Shown: positions 28,394 to 36,369 of the stretch, piece after piece | How the letters are laid out: every line of letters begins with the position of its first letter | Position numbering within the stretch: the first letter of the stretch is position 1 | Source: Chryseobacterium edaphi | GTDB lineage: Bacteria; Bacteroidota; Bacteroidia; Flavobacteriales; Weeksellaceae | Assembly: GCF_025628985.1 (NCBI RefSeq) | Contig: NZ_JAOTEM010000001.1 | Span: 868,001-932,000 of the forward strand | Reading direction: 5' to 3' | Length of the DNA stretch: 64,000 bases | The notes under the pieces: generated by a model | What the model was told of the DNA's origin: nothing | Databases searched by the model: none | What the model saw: only the letters and a program-made list of their open reading frames with translations | Position numbers and translations under genes: made by a program

Positions 28394-29476
28394 ATGGAAA
28401 ATTTTATCGTATCTGCAAGAAAATATCGCCCACAACAGTTTGATACCGTTGTTGGGCAATCTCATATTACAGATACTTTAGAACATGCTATTGACGAAAA
28501 TCAGTTAGCACAGGCTTTACTTTTCTGCGGTCCCCGTGGAGTAGGTAAGACTACCTGTGCGAGGATTTTAGCTAGAAAAATCAATGAAAAAGACGGTTCG
28601 GTTTCAGAAGACGGTTTCGCCTATAATATTTATGAATTAGATGCTGCCTCCAACAATTCAGTTGATGATATTCGTGAACTGATTGATCAGGTGCGTTTTG
28701 CCCCACAAGTTGGTCAGTATAAAGTGTATATTATAGACGAGGTACATATGTTGTCGTCTGCAGCTTTTAATGCTTTTTTGAAAACTTTGGAAGAACCACC
28801 TGCTCACGCTATTTTCATTCTGGCTACGACAGAAAAGCATAAAATTATTCCTACGATATTATCCCGTTGTCAGATCTATGATTTTAAGAGAATTACCATT
28901 CTAGATATTCAGGAACATCTGAAGGGGATTGCTCAAAAGGAGAATATTAAATATGAAGATGATGCTTTGTATTTAATCGCTCAAAAAGCTGATGGAGCTT
29001 TAAGAGATGCACTTTCAATCTTTGACAGACTTTCAACCTTTTCTCAGAAAAATATTACACTGGCAAAAGCCGCTGAAGTTCTCAATATTTTAGATTACGA
29101 TCAATATTTGAAGATTGTAGATTTTGCTAAGGAAAATAAAATTCCGGAAGTACTGTTTGCCTTTAATGAAATTGTAAAAAGAGGTTTTGATCCACATATT
29201 TTCATTGCAGGTTTGGGAAATCATTTCAGAGATTTGATGATGGCTCAGAATGTATCAACAATTGATCTCATTGAAGTTGGTGAACAGACGAAAACAAAAT
29301 TTGTCGAACAGGCTCAAAAGTGGAACGCTCAGCAATTGATTGATGGAATTGAAATTTGCAATTATGCAGATATAAATTATAAAAATTCTAAGAATCCAAG
29401 ACTCACCGTAGAAATTGCTTTAATGCAATTGGCTTCTCTAACTGTTGGTGACGTTGCTAAAAAAAAAAGTTCATAA
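28394..29476 (+). CDS. dnaX: DNA polymerase III subunit gamma (zero-frame product of dnaX)
   Basis: This 360-aa clamp-loader ATPase has Walker A GPRGVGKTTCARIL, Walker B VYIIDEVHMLS, sensor 1 FILATTEKHKIIP and the SRC motif TILSRCQ. The zinc-binding Cys cluster seen after Walker A in E. coli DnaX is absent; the segment is short (KINEKDGSVSEDGFAYN), as I recall for flavobacteria. The frame ends at TAA 29474, 6 bases after a run of ten A. The -1 frame continues from that run for about 210 codons with matching tau-like sequence. This product would thus be the gamma form. A TACTTTTG box lies just upstream of the ATG. Confidence 0.93.
   Translation: MENFIVSARKYRPQQFDTVVGQSHITDTLEHAIDENQLAQALLFCGPRGVGKTTCARILARKINEKDGSVSEDGFAYNIYELDAASNNSVDDIRELIDQVRFAPQVGQYKVYIIDEVHMLSSAAFNAFLKTLEEPPAHAIFILATTEKHKIIPTILSRCQIYDFKRITILDIQEHLKGIAQKENIKYEDDALYLIAQKADGALRDALSIFDRLSTFSQKNITLAKAAEVLNILDYDQYLKIVDFAKENKIPEVLFAFNEIVKRGFDPHIFIAGLGNHFRDLMMAQNVSTIDLIEVGEQTKTKFVEQAQKWNAQQLIDGIEICNYADINYKNSKNPRLTVEIALMQLASLTVGDVAKKKSS
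29459..29468 (+). promoter_or_regulatory. A10 slippery site in dnaX
   Basis: Ten consecutive A follow GCT in the zero frame (GCT AAA AAA AAA AGT TCA TAA). A -1 shift, or insertion of one A in the mRNA, avoids the TAA at 29474 and opens the downstream frame. A weak 6-bp hairpin (29486-29502) lies downstream. A-tracts drive gamma/tau production in E. coli (A6G) and Thermus (A9) dnaX. A sequencing indel is the alternative. Confidence 0.65.
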
Positions 29477-30102
29477 TATTAGCACCTTTTCTTCATGAAA
29501 AGCAGGAGGTAAAATTACCTTCAAAAATTGAAATTGTAGAAAAAAAAGAAGAAATAAAAGTAAATCCTGTTGCTGTTGTTACCGAAGAAATACCTGCGGA
29601 ATTAACAATAAAAACTGCTTCAAAACCTTTATCAAGACCGAAAGTTTCGTCTGGATTTAGTATCAATTCTTTTATCAATAAAGAAGAAAAACAGGAAGTT
29701 GAAGAAACTGTGGCAGTCAAAAATGACCATCTTCAGGAGCATCATTTTACCGAAACTGATCTTCAGGCAGAATGGAATCTTCTTCTCATGCAGCTTCGTA
29801 CGAAAGATCAATTTGTATTTAATGCGATAAAATCTTTTAAACTTGAAAAAATTGATGAAAAAATCATACAGGTTCAATATCCGTCAGAATCTGCAAAGGT
29901 GGAATTTGATAAAATAAGCAATGAGTTTTTCAATCATTTTAAAAGAAAAGTAAATAATTACTTAATTAAAATCGAATATAAACAAGACGTTCAAAACCTT
30001 AAAATAGAGGTTCTTACGACCAAGAAAAAATTCGAAAGATTTGTTGAAATCAATCCTTTGCTAAAAGATCTCGATGATTTAATGAAGTTTGATTTGACAT
30101 AA
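29461..30102 (+). CDS. dnaX: C-terminal extension of DnaX tau, reached by -1 frameshift
   Basis: This -1 frame continues without stop from the A-tract to TAA at 30100. After KKFIILAPFLHEKQEV comes a Lys/Glu/Pro-rich linker, then a folded tail (LQAEWNLLLMQLRTKDQFVF, IIQVQYPSESAKVEFDKI, FERFVEINPLLKDLDDLM). That tail resembles the C-terminal domain of flavobacterial DnaX that contacts the polymerase. There is no good independent start before 29710, so it is not a separate gene. Full tau would be about 569 aa. Coding quality continues across the whole extension, arguing against decay. Confidence 0.75.
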   Translation, partial: KKKFIILAPFLHEKQEVKLPSKIEIVEKKEEIKVNPVAVVTEEIPAELTIKTASKPLSRPKVSSGFSINSFINKEEKQEVEETVAVKNDHLQEHHFTETDLQAEWNLLLMQLRTKDQFVFNAIKSFKLEKIDEKIIQVQYPSESAKVEFDKISNEFFNHFKRKVNNYLIKIEYKQDVQNLKIEVLTTKKKFERFVEINPLLKDLDDLMKFDLT

Positions 30103-30115
30103 TTTTATATATTTG
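30088..30115 (+). promoter_or_regulatory. Putative promoter for the aromatic leader/DAHP synthase transcript
   Basis: TTTG (30088-30091) and TATATTTG (30108-30115), spaced 16 bases apart, resemble the Bacteroidota -33/-7 pair. Transcription would begin about 75 bases before the leader peptide. Confidence 0.45.
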
Positions 30116-30198
30116 CTAAATGTTTTTGTAAAAAATAACATATTTTTACATAATCAATCATAATTTAAAACTAGAAATAGACATTCTCAAAGATCAAA

Positions 30199-30327
30199 GT
30201 GGAAAAATTATTATTCCCATATCTGTCTACTTTTGCACCTGCTAATTATTTTAGCAGTTATTTTAGTTTTGCTACTAATTATTATAGAAATTTCAGAAAC
30301 TATTATCGATTTTATTGGTATAGCTAA
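30199..30327 (+). CDS. Aromatic-rich leader peptide (Phe/Tyr/Trp), candidate attenuator
   Basis: This short frame starts with GTG and ends at TAA 30325. It encodes 42 residues beginning MEKLLFPYLSTF. Seven Phe (6, 12, 18, 22, 24, 32, 38), nine Tyr (8, 17, 21, 28, 29, 35, 36, 39, 41) and one Trp (40) make 17 aromatic residues of 42. The last third (NYYRNFRNYYRFYWYS) is the densest. It lies 154 bases upstream of the DAHP synthase/chorismate mutase gene. Ribosome stalling at aromatic codons during starvation would be expected to alter folding of the following RNA. A 7-bp hairpin (30239-30257) is embedded in it. An in-frame TAG at 30178 limits upstream extension. Confidence 0.72.
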   Translation: MEKLLFPYLSTFAPANYFSSYFSFATNYYRNFRNYYRFYWYS

Positions 30328-30352
30328 CTAAATTTCTTTCTCAAAAAATACA

Positions 30353-30381
30353 GGAAAATCAATTATTTTCCATTTCCAATT
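30353..30381 (+). terminator. Possible attenuator hairpin after the aromatic leader peptide
   Basis: GGAAAAT and ATTTTCC form a 7-bp stem with loop CAATT, followed by a T-rich but not pure T tract, 26 bases after the leader stop. A second AT-only hairpin (TTATAAA/TTTATAA, 30417-30435) lies closer to the gene. Termination strength is doubtful by eye. Confidence 0.4.
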
Positions 30382-30481
30382 TTATTACATCTTTGTACCG
30401 CATTTTTTGAAAAGGATTATAAATCAACTTTATAAGGCTTTGTCATTGAATGTAGAAATTAAATAAATAATACTTAAAAAT

Positions 30482-31564
30482 ATGAACTTAACAGATTTAA
30501 AAAACGACTGGATTAAAGAGTTTCCGGAACCGATGATGATTGCAGGACCATGTAGTGCAGAAAGCGAGGCTCAAATGTTGGAGACAGCAAAAAGAATAAA
30601 AGACACCAATGCAAAGGTTCCTATTTTTCGTGCCGGAATCTGGAAACCACGTACAAAACCCAATGGTTTTGAGGGAGTTGGCGTAATTGGTTTAAACTGG
30701 TTAAAAAAAGTAAAACAAGAGTACGGTTTTAAAACCGCAACAGAAGTTGCCAACGCGCATCATGTTGCAGCCGCTTTGGAAGCCGATGTTGACATTCTTT
30801 GGATTGGTGCAAGATCAACAGTAAATCCTTTTACGGTTCAGGAGATTGCAGAAGCCTTAAAAGGAACTGAGAAAACCGTTTTGGTGAAAAATCCGGTAAA
30901 TCCTGATTTAGCTTTGTGGATTGGCGCTTTGGAAAGACTTTTGGGACAGGATATTAAAAATTTAGGGGTTATTCACCGGGGATTTTCAACTTACCAAAAA
31001 ACGAAATACAGAAATAATCCGAATTGGCAGATTGCTTTAGATTTTAAAAGTCAGTTCCCGAATATTCCAATGTTGGTAGATCCTTCACATATTTGTGGAA
31101 ACAGAACCGGTTTGGCAGATATTACTCAGGAAGCTTTAAATGTTGGTTATCAAGGTGCAATCATTGAAACTCATTCGAATCCTGATGAAGCGTGGAGCGA
31201 TGCTTCTCAACAAATCACCCCGGAAGTTTTGGCAGAATTAATTTCAAATTTAAAAATAAGAAATTCGGGATTGGCAGGTTTTGATAACGAAATGGGAAGA
31301 CACAGAACATTGATTTCTGATCTAGATTTTCAAATGATCGAATTGCTTTCACAAAGAATGAAAATTTCAGAACAAATCGGGAAACTGAAGAAAGAAAATG
31401 ATATCGCCATCTTTCAGCCGGAACGTTGGAAAGTAATCACTGAATATGCTGTACAAAAAGCTAAAGAAACAGGAATGTCACAAGATTTTATAGAAAAGGT
31501 TTTCAAAGCGATTCACGAAGAATCTATTGAAAAGCAGAATAATATTATGATTGACAGAAAATAA
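30482..31564 (+). CDS. Bifunctional 3-deoxy-7-phosphoheptulonate synthase / chorismate mutase type II
   Basis: This 360-aa fusion has an N-terminal DAHP synthase barrel (about 1-260): MIAGPCSAESEAQM, FRAGIWKPRTKPNGFEGVG, TEVANAHHVAAAL and LVDPSHICGNR. A C-terminal AroQ-type chorismate mutase follows (about 270-355; DLDFQMIELLSQRMKISEQI, IFQPERWKVI). It joins the first step of the shikimate pathway to the branch step for Phe and Tyr. The fused mutase domain is known in related enzymes to support feedback regulation. The aromatic leader peptide upstream suggests additional control by Phe/Tyr supply. It appears monocistronic. Confidence 0.94.
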   Translation: MNLTDLKNDWIKEFPEPMMIAGPCSAESEAQMLETAKRIKDTNAKVPIFRAGIWKPRTKPNGFEGVGVIGLNWLKKVKQEYGFKTATEVANAHHVAAALEADVDILWIGARSTVNPFTVQEIAEALKGTEKTVLVKNPVNPDLALWIGALERLLGQDIKNLGVIHRGFSTYQKTKYRNNPNWQIALDFKSQFPNIPMLVDPSHICGNRTGLADITQEALNVGYQGAIIETHSNPDEAWSDASQQITPEVLAELISNLKIRNSGLAGFDNEMGRHRTLISDLDFQMIELLSQRMKISEQIGKLKKENDIAIFQPERWKVITEYAVQKAKETGMSQDFIEKVFKAIHEESIEKQNNIMIDRK

Positions 31565-31580
31565 AAATAGGAGTTGGTGA

Positions 31581-31642
31581 TAGGATTTAGAATTGAAATA
31601 TGATCTCACTAGATCAAACTAAATCCTGTTATCTAAATCCTA
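31581..31642. repeat. Nested inverted repeat upstream of rsgA
   Basis: TAGGATTTAGA (31581) and TCTAAATCCTA (31632) are perfect 11-bp arms. Inside them, TGATCT-CACT-AGATCA (31601-31616) forms a second hairpin. It has no T-run and lies before the putative rsgA promoter, so it looks like a dispersed intergenic palindrome. Confidence 0.6.
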
Positions 31643-31648
31643 ATTCCT

Positions 31649-31656
31649 TATATTTG
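31649..31656 (+). promoter_or_regulatory. Putative -7 promoter element of rsgA
   Basis: TATATTTG matches the TAnnTTTG consensus 11 bases before the ATG, implying a very short 5' leader. Confidence 0.4.
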
Positions 31657-31667
31657 CAGTCATATAT

Positions 31668-32594
31668 ATGAAAGGAAAAATCATTAAATCTACAGGAAGT
31701 TGGTATCAGGTTTTAGAAATGGAAACCGGAAGGATTTTTGAAGCTAGAATTCGTGGAAAATTCAAGCTCATTAAAACCAGATTGACCAATCCTCTTGCTG
31801 TCGGTGATTTTGTTGAATTTCAGTTGGAACAGGATGATATCGCATGGATTACGAAAATCGATCCTCGCAAGAATTATTTGATCAGGAAAGCAGTTAATCT
31901 TTCAAAAGAAGCGCACATCATTGCTTCGAACATTGATATTGCGTGTTTTATATTTACGTTAAAACATCCTGAAACATCTTTCGGTTTTCTGGACCGTTTT
32001 CTTGCCTGTTGTGAAGCCTACAATATAAAACCACTCATTCTATTCAATAAAATTGATGTTTTAAATGAAGAAGAAATTGAAATTGTGAAAGATATTCAGT
32101 TTCTCTATCAGGAAATTGGCTACGACAGTTTGGAAATTTCCTCTTATTCTAAACTAAACTTACAGGATTTACAGGAACTTCTTAAAGATCAGACTTCAGT
32201 ATTCTTCGGTCACTCCGGTTGTGGAAAATCAACTTTGGTCAATGCTTTACAACCTGATCTGAATCTTCGTACATCAGAAATTTCGGATACGCATCTTAAA
32301 GGAAAACATACAACAACTTTTGCACAAATGCATTTCTGGCATTTTGGTGGAAATGTAATTGACACTCCCGGTGTCAGAGAATTTGCAATGATCGATATTG
32401 AAAAAGAAGAAGTGCAACATTATTTTCCCGAAATTTTCAGAAAAAGAAAAGAATGTAAGTTTCATAACTGTATGCACATCAATGAGCCAAAATGTGCTGT
32501 TCTTGATGCATTAGAAACAGGAGAAATTCAACATTCGCGATATTCAACCTACATCAAATTGATGGAAGAAGCTGAAGAAAATTCTCAAAATTAA
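31668..32594 (+). CDS. rsgA: Ribosome small subunit-dependent GTPase A
   Basis: This 308-aa protein has an N-terminal OB fold (GKIIKSTGSWYQVLEMETG) and a circularly permuted GTPase order: G4 LFNKIDVL, G1 GHSGCGKSTLVNAL, G3 DTPGVREF. The C-terminal zinc knuckle is KECKFHNCMHINEPKCAV, with Cys and His ligands. It should assist late 30S ribosome maturation. It stands alone between the aromatic synthase gene and ndk. Confidence 0.95.
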   Translation: MKGKIIKSTGSWYQVLEMETGRIFEARIRGKFKLIKTRLTNPLAVGDFVEFQLEQDDIAWITKIDPRKNYLIRKAVNLSKEAHIIASNIDIACFIFTLKHPETSFGFLDRFLACCEAYNIKPLILFNKIDVLNEEEIEIVKDIQFLYQEIGYDSLEISSYSKLNLQDLQELLKDQTSVFFGHSGCGKSTLVNALQPDLNLRTSEISDTHLKGKHTTTFAQMHFWHFGGNVIDTPGVREFAMIDIEKEEVQHYFPEIFRKRKECKFHNCMHINEPKCAVLDALETGEIQHSRYSTYIKLMEEAEENSQN

Positions 32595-32712
32595 ATTCCC
32601 TAAACTTTAAAACTACTTTTCATTTTACTTTATTGTTTACAATAGAAGCAATATATTATTGTGCTTATAATTGTCTGAATTATATTTTACGAATTACGCA
32701 ATTTTTCAGCAT

Positions 32713-32809
32713 TATTTTTGAAAATAAAAAACCCAGCCGAAGCTGGGTAAAAACTAATAACCATGAAAACTCAAATTAAACATGAGAATCGAATTAATAG
32801 TTGCAATTA
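32713..32809 (+). other. Unexplained leader or small RNA region with stable 5' hairpin and 15-codon frame
   Basis: A TATTTTTG box (32713-32720) is followed by a strong hairpin, ACCCAGC-CGAA-GCTGGGT (32731-32748), then AAACTAATAACCAT and a 15-codon frame (32763-32810). The hairpin could equally be a minus-strand terminator, since T residues follow it in that direction. The surrounding gap (32595-32925) holds no other gene. Confidence 0.3.
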
Positions 32810-32925
32810 GTATGCCAAAGAACTGTGGCGGATTTCTTAATAAAAGTTATTTTATGTTAAAATTAAATTAAAACTATATTTTAGATATTTTTCGTAATTT
32901 TGTGCCATTCAAAAAATATACATTT

Positions 32926-33342
32926 ATGTCAAACATTACATTCACTATGATTAAGCCTGATGCAGTTGCTGATGGGCATATCGGTGCAATTTTAGGGAAA
33001 ATTTCAGAAGGAGGTTTCAAAATCAAAGCTTTAAAATTGACTCAGCTGACCGATGCTGATGCAAAAAAGTTCTACGAAGTACACGCTGAAAGACCATTTT
33101 ACGGAGAATTAGTTGACTTCATGAGTTCAGGACCAATCGTTGCTGCTGTTTTAGAAAAAGATAATGCAGTTGAAGATTTCAGAACTTTAATCGGGGCTAC
33201 AAATCCTGCTGAAGCTGCTGAAGGTACAATCAGAAAAATGTTTGCCAGAAGCATTGGAGAGAATGCTGTACATGGTTCAGATTCTAATGAGAATGCTCTT
33301 ATCGAAGCGCAATTCCATTTTTCAGGAAGAGAGATTTTCTAA
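32926..33342 (+). CDS. ndk: Nucleoside-diphosphate kinase
   Basis: This 138-aa protein has all the landmarks of the family: [16 protein letters not shown] at the start, [16 protein letters not shown], and the catalytic His in [12 protein letters not shown]. It transfers gamma-phosphate between nucleoside triphosphates and diphosphates. The ATG at 32926 is chosen because it matches the normal family start; a longer frame adds nine unrelated residues. A perfect terminator follows at once. Confidence 0.96.
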   Translation: MSNITFTMIKPDAVADGHIGAILGKISEGGFKIKALKLTQLTDADAKKFYEVHAERPFYGELVDFMSSGPIVAAVLEKDNAVEDFRTLIGATNPAEAAEGTIRKMFARSIGENAVHGSDSNENALIEAQFHFSGREIF

Positions 33343-33360
33343 TCAAAACTCTTTTAAATA

Positions 33361-33388
33361 AAAAATCCGGAAATTTTCCGGATTTTTT
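33361..33388 (+). terminator. Rho-independent terminator of ndk
   Basis: AAAATCCGGAAA and TTTCCGGATTTT pair almost perfectly, with T6 following, 18 bases after the stop. Confidence 0.9.
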
Positions 33389-33582
33389 CGTTTTTAGATA
33401 TTGTTTAATTTAATTGTGACATTTAGTCACATTATTTGATGAAATATCAATTTAATGATTATTTGTTGTTATTATTGAATCTGGAGAAATAATTGTCAAA
33501 TCTTTAATGATACTTCAATACGGCTTGATTATAAAAGAAATAATTTTTTTATGATGAAAAATACCGTGTTTTTACGGATGTT

Positions 33583-33745
33583 TTTGCATTAAAAAAAGCT
33601 GCATCTTTACACCAGTTAAAAAGAGATCAAATTTAACAACTAGGCATCGTTAAACTGAACATCATTAACTAATAAAACTAATAACCATAATACTTACTCT
33701 TAACCAGAGAACAAATAGCAGCTTTTATCGGCTGCTTTTTGTTAT
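33583..33745 (+). ncRNA. Candidate small RNA between ndk and rpe
   Basis: A promoter-like pair (TTTTTG at about 33581, CATCTTTAC at about 33609) is followed by about 100 bases without a protein gene. A clear terminator then follows: AGCAGC/GCTGCT stem at 33717-33736 and a T5 tail. It shares AAACTAATAACCAT with the region upstream of ndk. No known RNA family was recognised. The rest of the 405-base gap appears empty. Confidence 0.3.
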
Positions 33746-33747
33746 GT

Positions 33748-34398
33748 TTATACTTTTAATAATTCGATTGTTCTTTCAGGATTTTCTGTAGAAAAAACTG
33801 CATTACCTGCAACCAAAACATCTGCACCGGCATCGAAAAGCTTAGAAGCATTGTCTAGATTTACGCCACCGTCAACTTCGATCAGTGCTGTAGAATTATT
33901 GCTTAAAATTAAATCTTTGGTTTCTGCAATCTTTTTGTAGGTGTTTTCAATAAATTTCTGACCTCCAAAACCTGGATTTACGCTCATTAATAAAACTAAA
34001 TCTACATCAGCAATAATATCTTCAAGCATTAAAACAGGAGTAGATGGATTTAAAACAACACCCGCTTTTGCTCCTTTGCTTTGAATTAAATTGATCGTTC
34101 TGTGAAGGTGTGTACAAGCTTCATAATGTATAGAAACCAGATCAGCACCATATTCAATGAATTCCTCGACGTATTTTTCAGGTTCTACAATCATTAAATG
34201 TACGTCCACGAATTTTTTTGCGTGTTGCTGAATTGTTTTCATGACCGGAAAACCGAAAGAAATGTTGGGAACAAATCTTCCGTCCATTACATCAACGTGT
34301 AACCAATCGGCTTGAGAATTGTTCAGCATTTCAATGTCCCTTTGCAGATTCCCGAAGTCTGCAGATAAAAGGGATGGAGCGATAAGCTTAGTTTTCAT
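33748..34398 (-). CDS. rpe: Ribulose-phosphate 3-epimerase
   Basis: This 216-aa TIM-barrel enzyme has LIAPSLLSADFGNLQRDIEM, the metal-binding HVDVMDGRFVPNISFG, VDVHLMI, SVNPGFGGQKF and EVDGGVN. It interconverts ribulose 5-phosphate and xylulose 5-phosphate in the pentose phosphate pathway. It stands alone on the minus strand. Confidence 0.96.
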   Translation of the reverse strand: MKTKLIAPSLLSADFGNLQRDIEMLNNSQADWLHVDVMDGRFVPNISFGFPVMKTIQQHAKKFVDVHLMIVEPEKYVEEFIEYGADLVSIHYEACTHLHRTINLIQSKGAKAGVVLNPSTPVLMLEDIIADVDLVLLMSVNPGFGGQKFIENTYKKIAETKDLILSNNSTALIEVDGGVNLDNASKLFDAGADVLVAGNAVFSTENPERTIELLKV

Positions 34399-34419
34399 TT
34401 TTTACTTTTACTTTTAGTA

Positions 34420-34486
34420 TTAGATTTTAGAAACTAGAAATTAGAAAATTAAAAAATTAGAATTAATACTAATCTCTAAAATCTAA
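34420..34486. repeat. Imperfect inverted repeat between rpe and M42 peptidase gene
   Basis: TTAGATTTTAGA (34420) and TCTAAAATCTAA (34475) are perfect 12-bp arms, with further degenerate TAGAAATTAG-type copies between them. It resembles simple palindromic filler found between flavobacterial genes. Confidence 0.55.
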
Positions 34487-34500
34487 CTTCTAGCTTCTTA

Positions 34501-35577
34501 TTAATGATATTTCAGTTTCATTTCCGGTTTGATATTCAGAAGTGTTTCATAAATTAACTGAATCACGTTTCCTACATCTTCTTTTGAAACCATTTCTACA
34601 GTTGTGTGCATATAACGTAATGGTAATGAGATCAATGCGCTTGGTACACCTCCGTTTGAGTGCGCAAAAGCATCAGTATCAGTTCCTGTTGCTCTGCTCG
34701 CTGCAGCTCTTTGATAAGGAATTTCTTTCTTTTTTGCAGTGTCAATAATTAATTCTCTGATGATATGATGGACACTTGGTGCAAAGAAAACAACGGGGCC
34801 ATTCCCGCATTTTTGATCCCCTTCTTTTTTCTTTTCGATCATCGGAGTTGTTGTATCATGGGTCACATCTGTCACGATGGCGATATTGGGTTTTATTGTA
34901 TCGGCAATCATATCTGCTCCGTACAAACCAACTTCTTCCTGCACAGAATTAGTAATGTATAATCCGAAAGGAATTTCTTTTTTATTTTCTTTTAAAAGCC
35001 TCGCAACTTCTGCGATCATAAATCCACCGATTCTGTTATCTAAAGCTCTGCACACAAAATAACGGTCGTTCATTTCGAAAAACTCATCGGGATAGGTAAT
35101 CATGCATCCAACAAAAATTCCCAAATCTTCAACTTCCTGTTTACTTGTTGCCCCACAATCAATAAAAATATTTTCAATTTTTGGTGTGGGTTCATCTTGG
35201 TTTGCGCCTCTTGTGTGAATTGCAGGCCATCCGAAAACACCTTTTACAATTCCTTTTTCACCGTGAATGTGTACAATTTTTGAAGGCGCAATTGTTTGGT
35301 CGGAACCACCGTTTCTGATTACATAAATCAATCCGTCATCTGTAATGTAATTGACATACCATGAAATTTCGTCAGCATGAGCTTCTATGACAACTTTAAA
35401 TTCAGCTTCTGGATTGATGATTCCGTAGCAGGTTCCATAGTGATCAACTTCTATTTTGTCAACGTAAGGAGTGATGTAATTCATCCAGACTTCCTGACCT
35501 CTGTGTTCATATCCGGTTGGTGATGAAGTGTTTAAATATTTCTCTAAAAATTTCAAAGATTTCTTTTCGAATTTCAT
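34501..35577 (-). CDS. M42-family metallopeptidase (aminopeptidase)
   Basis: This 358-aa protein resembles M42 glutamyl aminopeptidases/deblocking aminopeptidases. Metal-binding and catalytic segments are VIEAHADEISWYV, the bridging Asp in CRALDNRIGG, NSVQEEVGLYGA with the Glu pair, IVTDVTHDT and a C-terminal His in LPLRYMHTTVEMV. It has no signal peptide, so it should act on cytoplasmic peptides. It is divergent from the DUF4294 gene. Confidence 0.9.
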   Translation of the reverse strand: MKFEKKSLKFLEKYLNTSSPTGYEHRGQEVWMNYITPYVDKIEVDHYGTCYGIINPEAEFKVVIEAHADEISWYVNYITDDGLIYVIRNGGSDQTIAPSKIVHIHGEKGIVKGVFGWPAIHTRGANQDEPTPKIENIFIDCGATSKQEVEDLGIFVGCMITYPDEFFEMNDRYFVCRALDNRIGGFMIAEVARLLKENKKEIPFGLYITNSVQEEVGLYGADMIADTIKPNIAIVTDVTHDTTTPMIEKKKEGDQKCGNGPVVFFAPSVHHIIRELIIDTAKKKEIPYQRAAASRATGTDTDAFAHSNGGVPSALISLPLRYMHTTVEMVSKEDVGNVIQLIYETLLNIKPEMKLKYH

Positions 35578-35629
35578 ATTTAAGGAATGATTTTTGTAGT
35601 TAAATTTCGTTATAATACGTGTAAAAATA

Positions 35630-36337
35630 ATGAAATTTCATAAAATCACCTTTCTTTTTCTTTTCTTTTTTAGTGCCGTCGTCTTTGGTCAGCAAAGGGA
35701 TTCTATTATTGCTAAACCTTTAAATCAATATCCTCAAGATGAATTAAAGACAGATGAATTTGGAAATAAATATTATTACGATGAAAGACAGAAAGCCAAA
35801 ATTTACGAGATCAATGGCGAAACTGTAGTCGTAATGGACGAATTGGTATTACTTAACAAACCGCGATTCAATAATCAATTAGATAAAAATTATTATTTTT
35901 TCCTTAATAAAAAACTGTACAGAGTTTACCCATTGTTTTTGACGGCTTTGCAACAATACAGAGATATTCAAAAGGAAATGCAGGTAATGGATACTGCAGC
36001 CAAAAGAAAATATGTGAAAGACAGACAAAATATGCTTGCAGATCAATATGAAAAACAATTAAGAGATCTGACTACAACAGAAGGGCAGGTTTTTGCAAAA
36101 CTGATGAATCGCGCAACAGGTAAAAATGTCTTTGAAATCGTAAAAGAGTTACGAGGCGGTTGGAGCGCATTTTGGTGGAATGTTAAGGGAAAACTCGCCG
36201 ATATAGATTTAAAAGATCAATACAATCCGCATCGAAACAGAACGGATGAATTTTTGGAGTCTCTTCTACAGTCTAATTGGAATTCGGGTTATTTACAACC
36301 TTATCCCGGAGCAAAAGATTTTAAAGTTTCAAAATAA
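35630..36337 (+). CDS. Secreted DUF4294-domain protein
   Basis: This 235-aa protein has a signal peptide (ITFLFLFFFSAVVFG-QQ). The DUF4294 region contains MDELVLLNKPRF, YRVYPLFLTALQQYRDI and LTTTEGQVFAKLMNRATGK, and it ends with conserved LKDQYNPHRNRTDEFLE. The family is restricted mainly to Bacteroidota and its function is unknown. It faces the NUDIX gene across a bidirectional palindrome. Confidence 0.85.
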   Translation: MKFHKITFLFLFFFSAVVFGQQRDSIIAKPLNQYPQDELKTDEFGNKYYYDERQKAKIYEINGETVVVMDELVLLNKPRFNNQLDKNYYFFLNKKLYRVYPLFLTALQQYRDIQKEMQVMDTAAKRKYVKDRQNMLADQYEKQLRDLTTTEGQVFAKLMNRATGKNVFEIVKELRGGWSAFWWNVKGKLADIDLKDQYNPHRNRTDEFLESLLQSNWNSGYLQPYPGAKDFKVSK

Positions 36338-36341
36338 AATT

Positions 36342-36369
36342 AATTCCTGTAAAATATTTTACAGGAATT
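36342..36369 (+). terminator. Bidirectional terminator between DUF4294 and NUDIX genes
   Basis: A perfect 28-bp palindrome (arms AATTCCTGTAAAAT) is followed by T-rich sequence on the plus strand. It overlaps the last codons of the convergent NUDIX gene. Confidence 0.75.

Noticed and set aside
28394..29476. dnaX as a normal short gene ending at 29476
   Set aside because: It would leave a 600-base coding-quality frame unexplained and remove the tau domain.
29710..30102. Independent gene downstream of dnaX
   Set aside because: The frame is open back to the A10 tract and its sequence is a tau-like C-terminus, so it is treated as the frameshifted end of dnaX.
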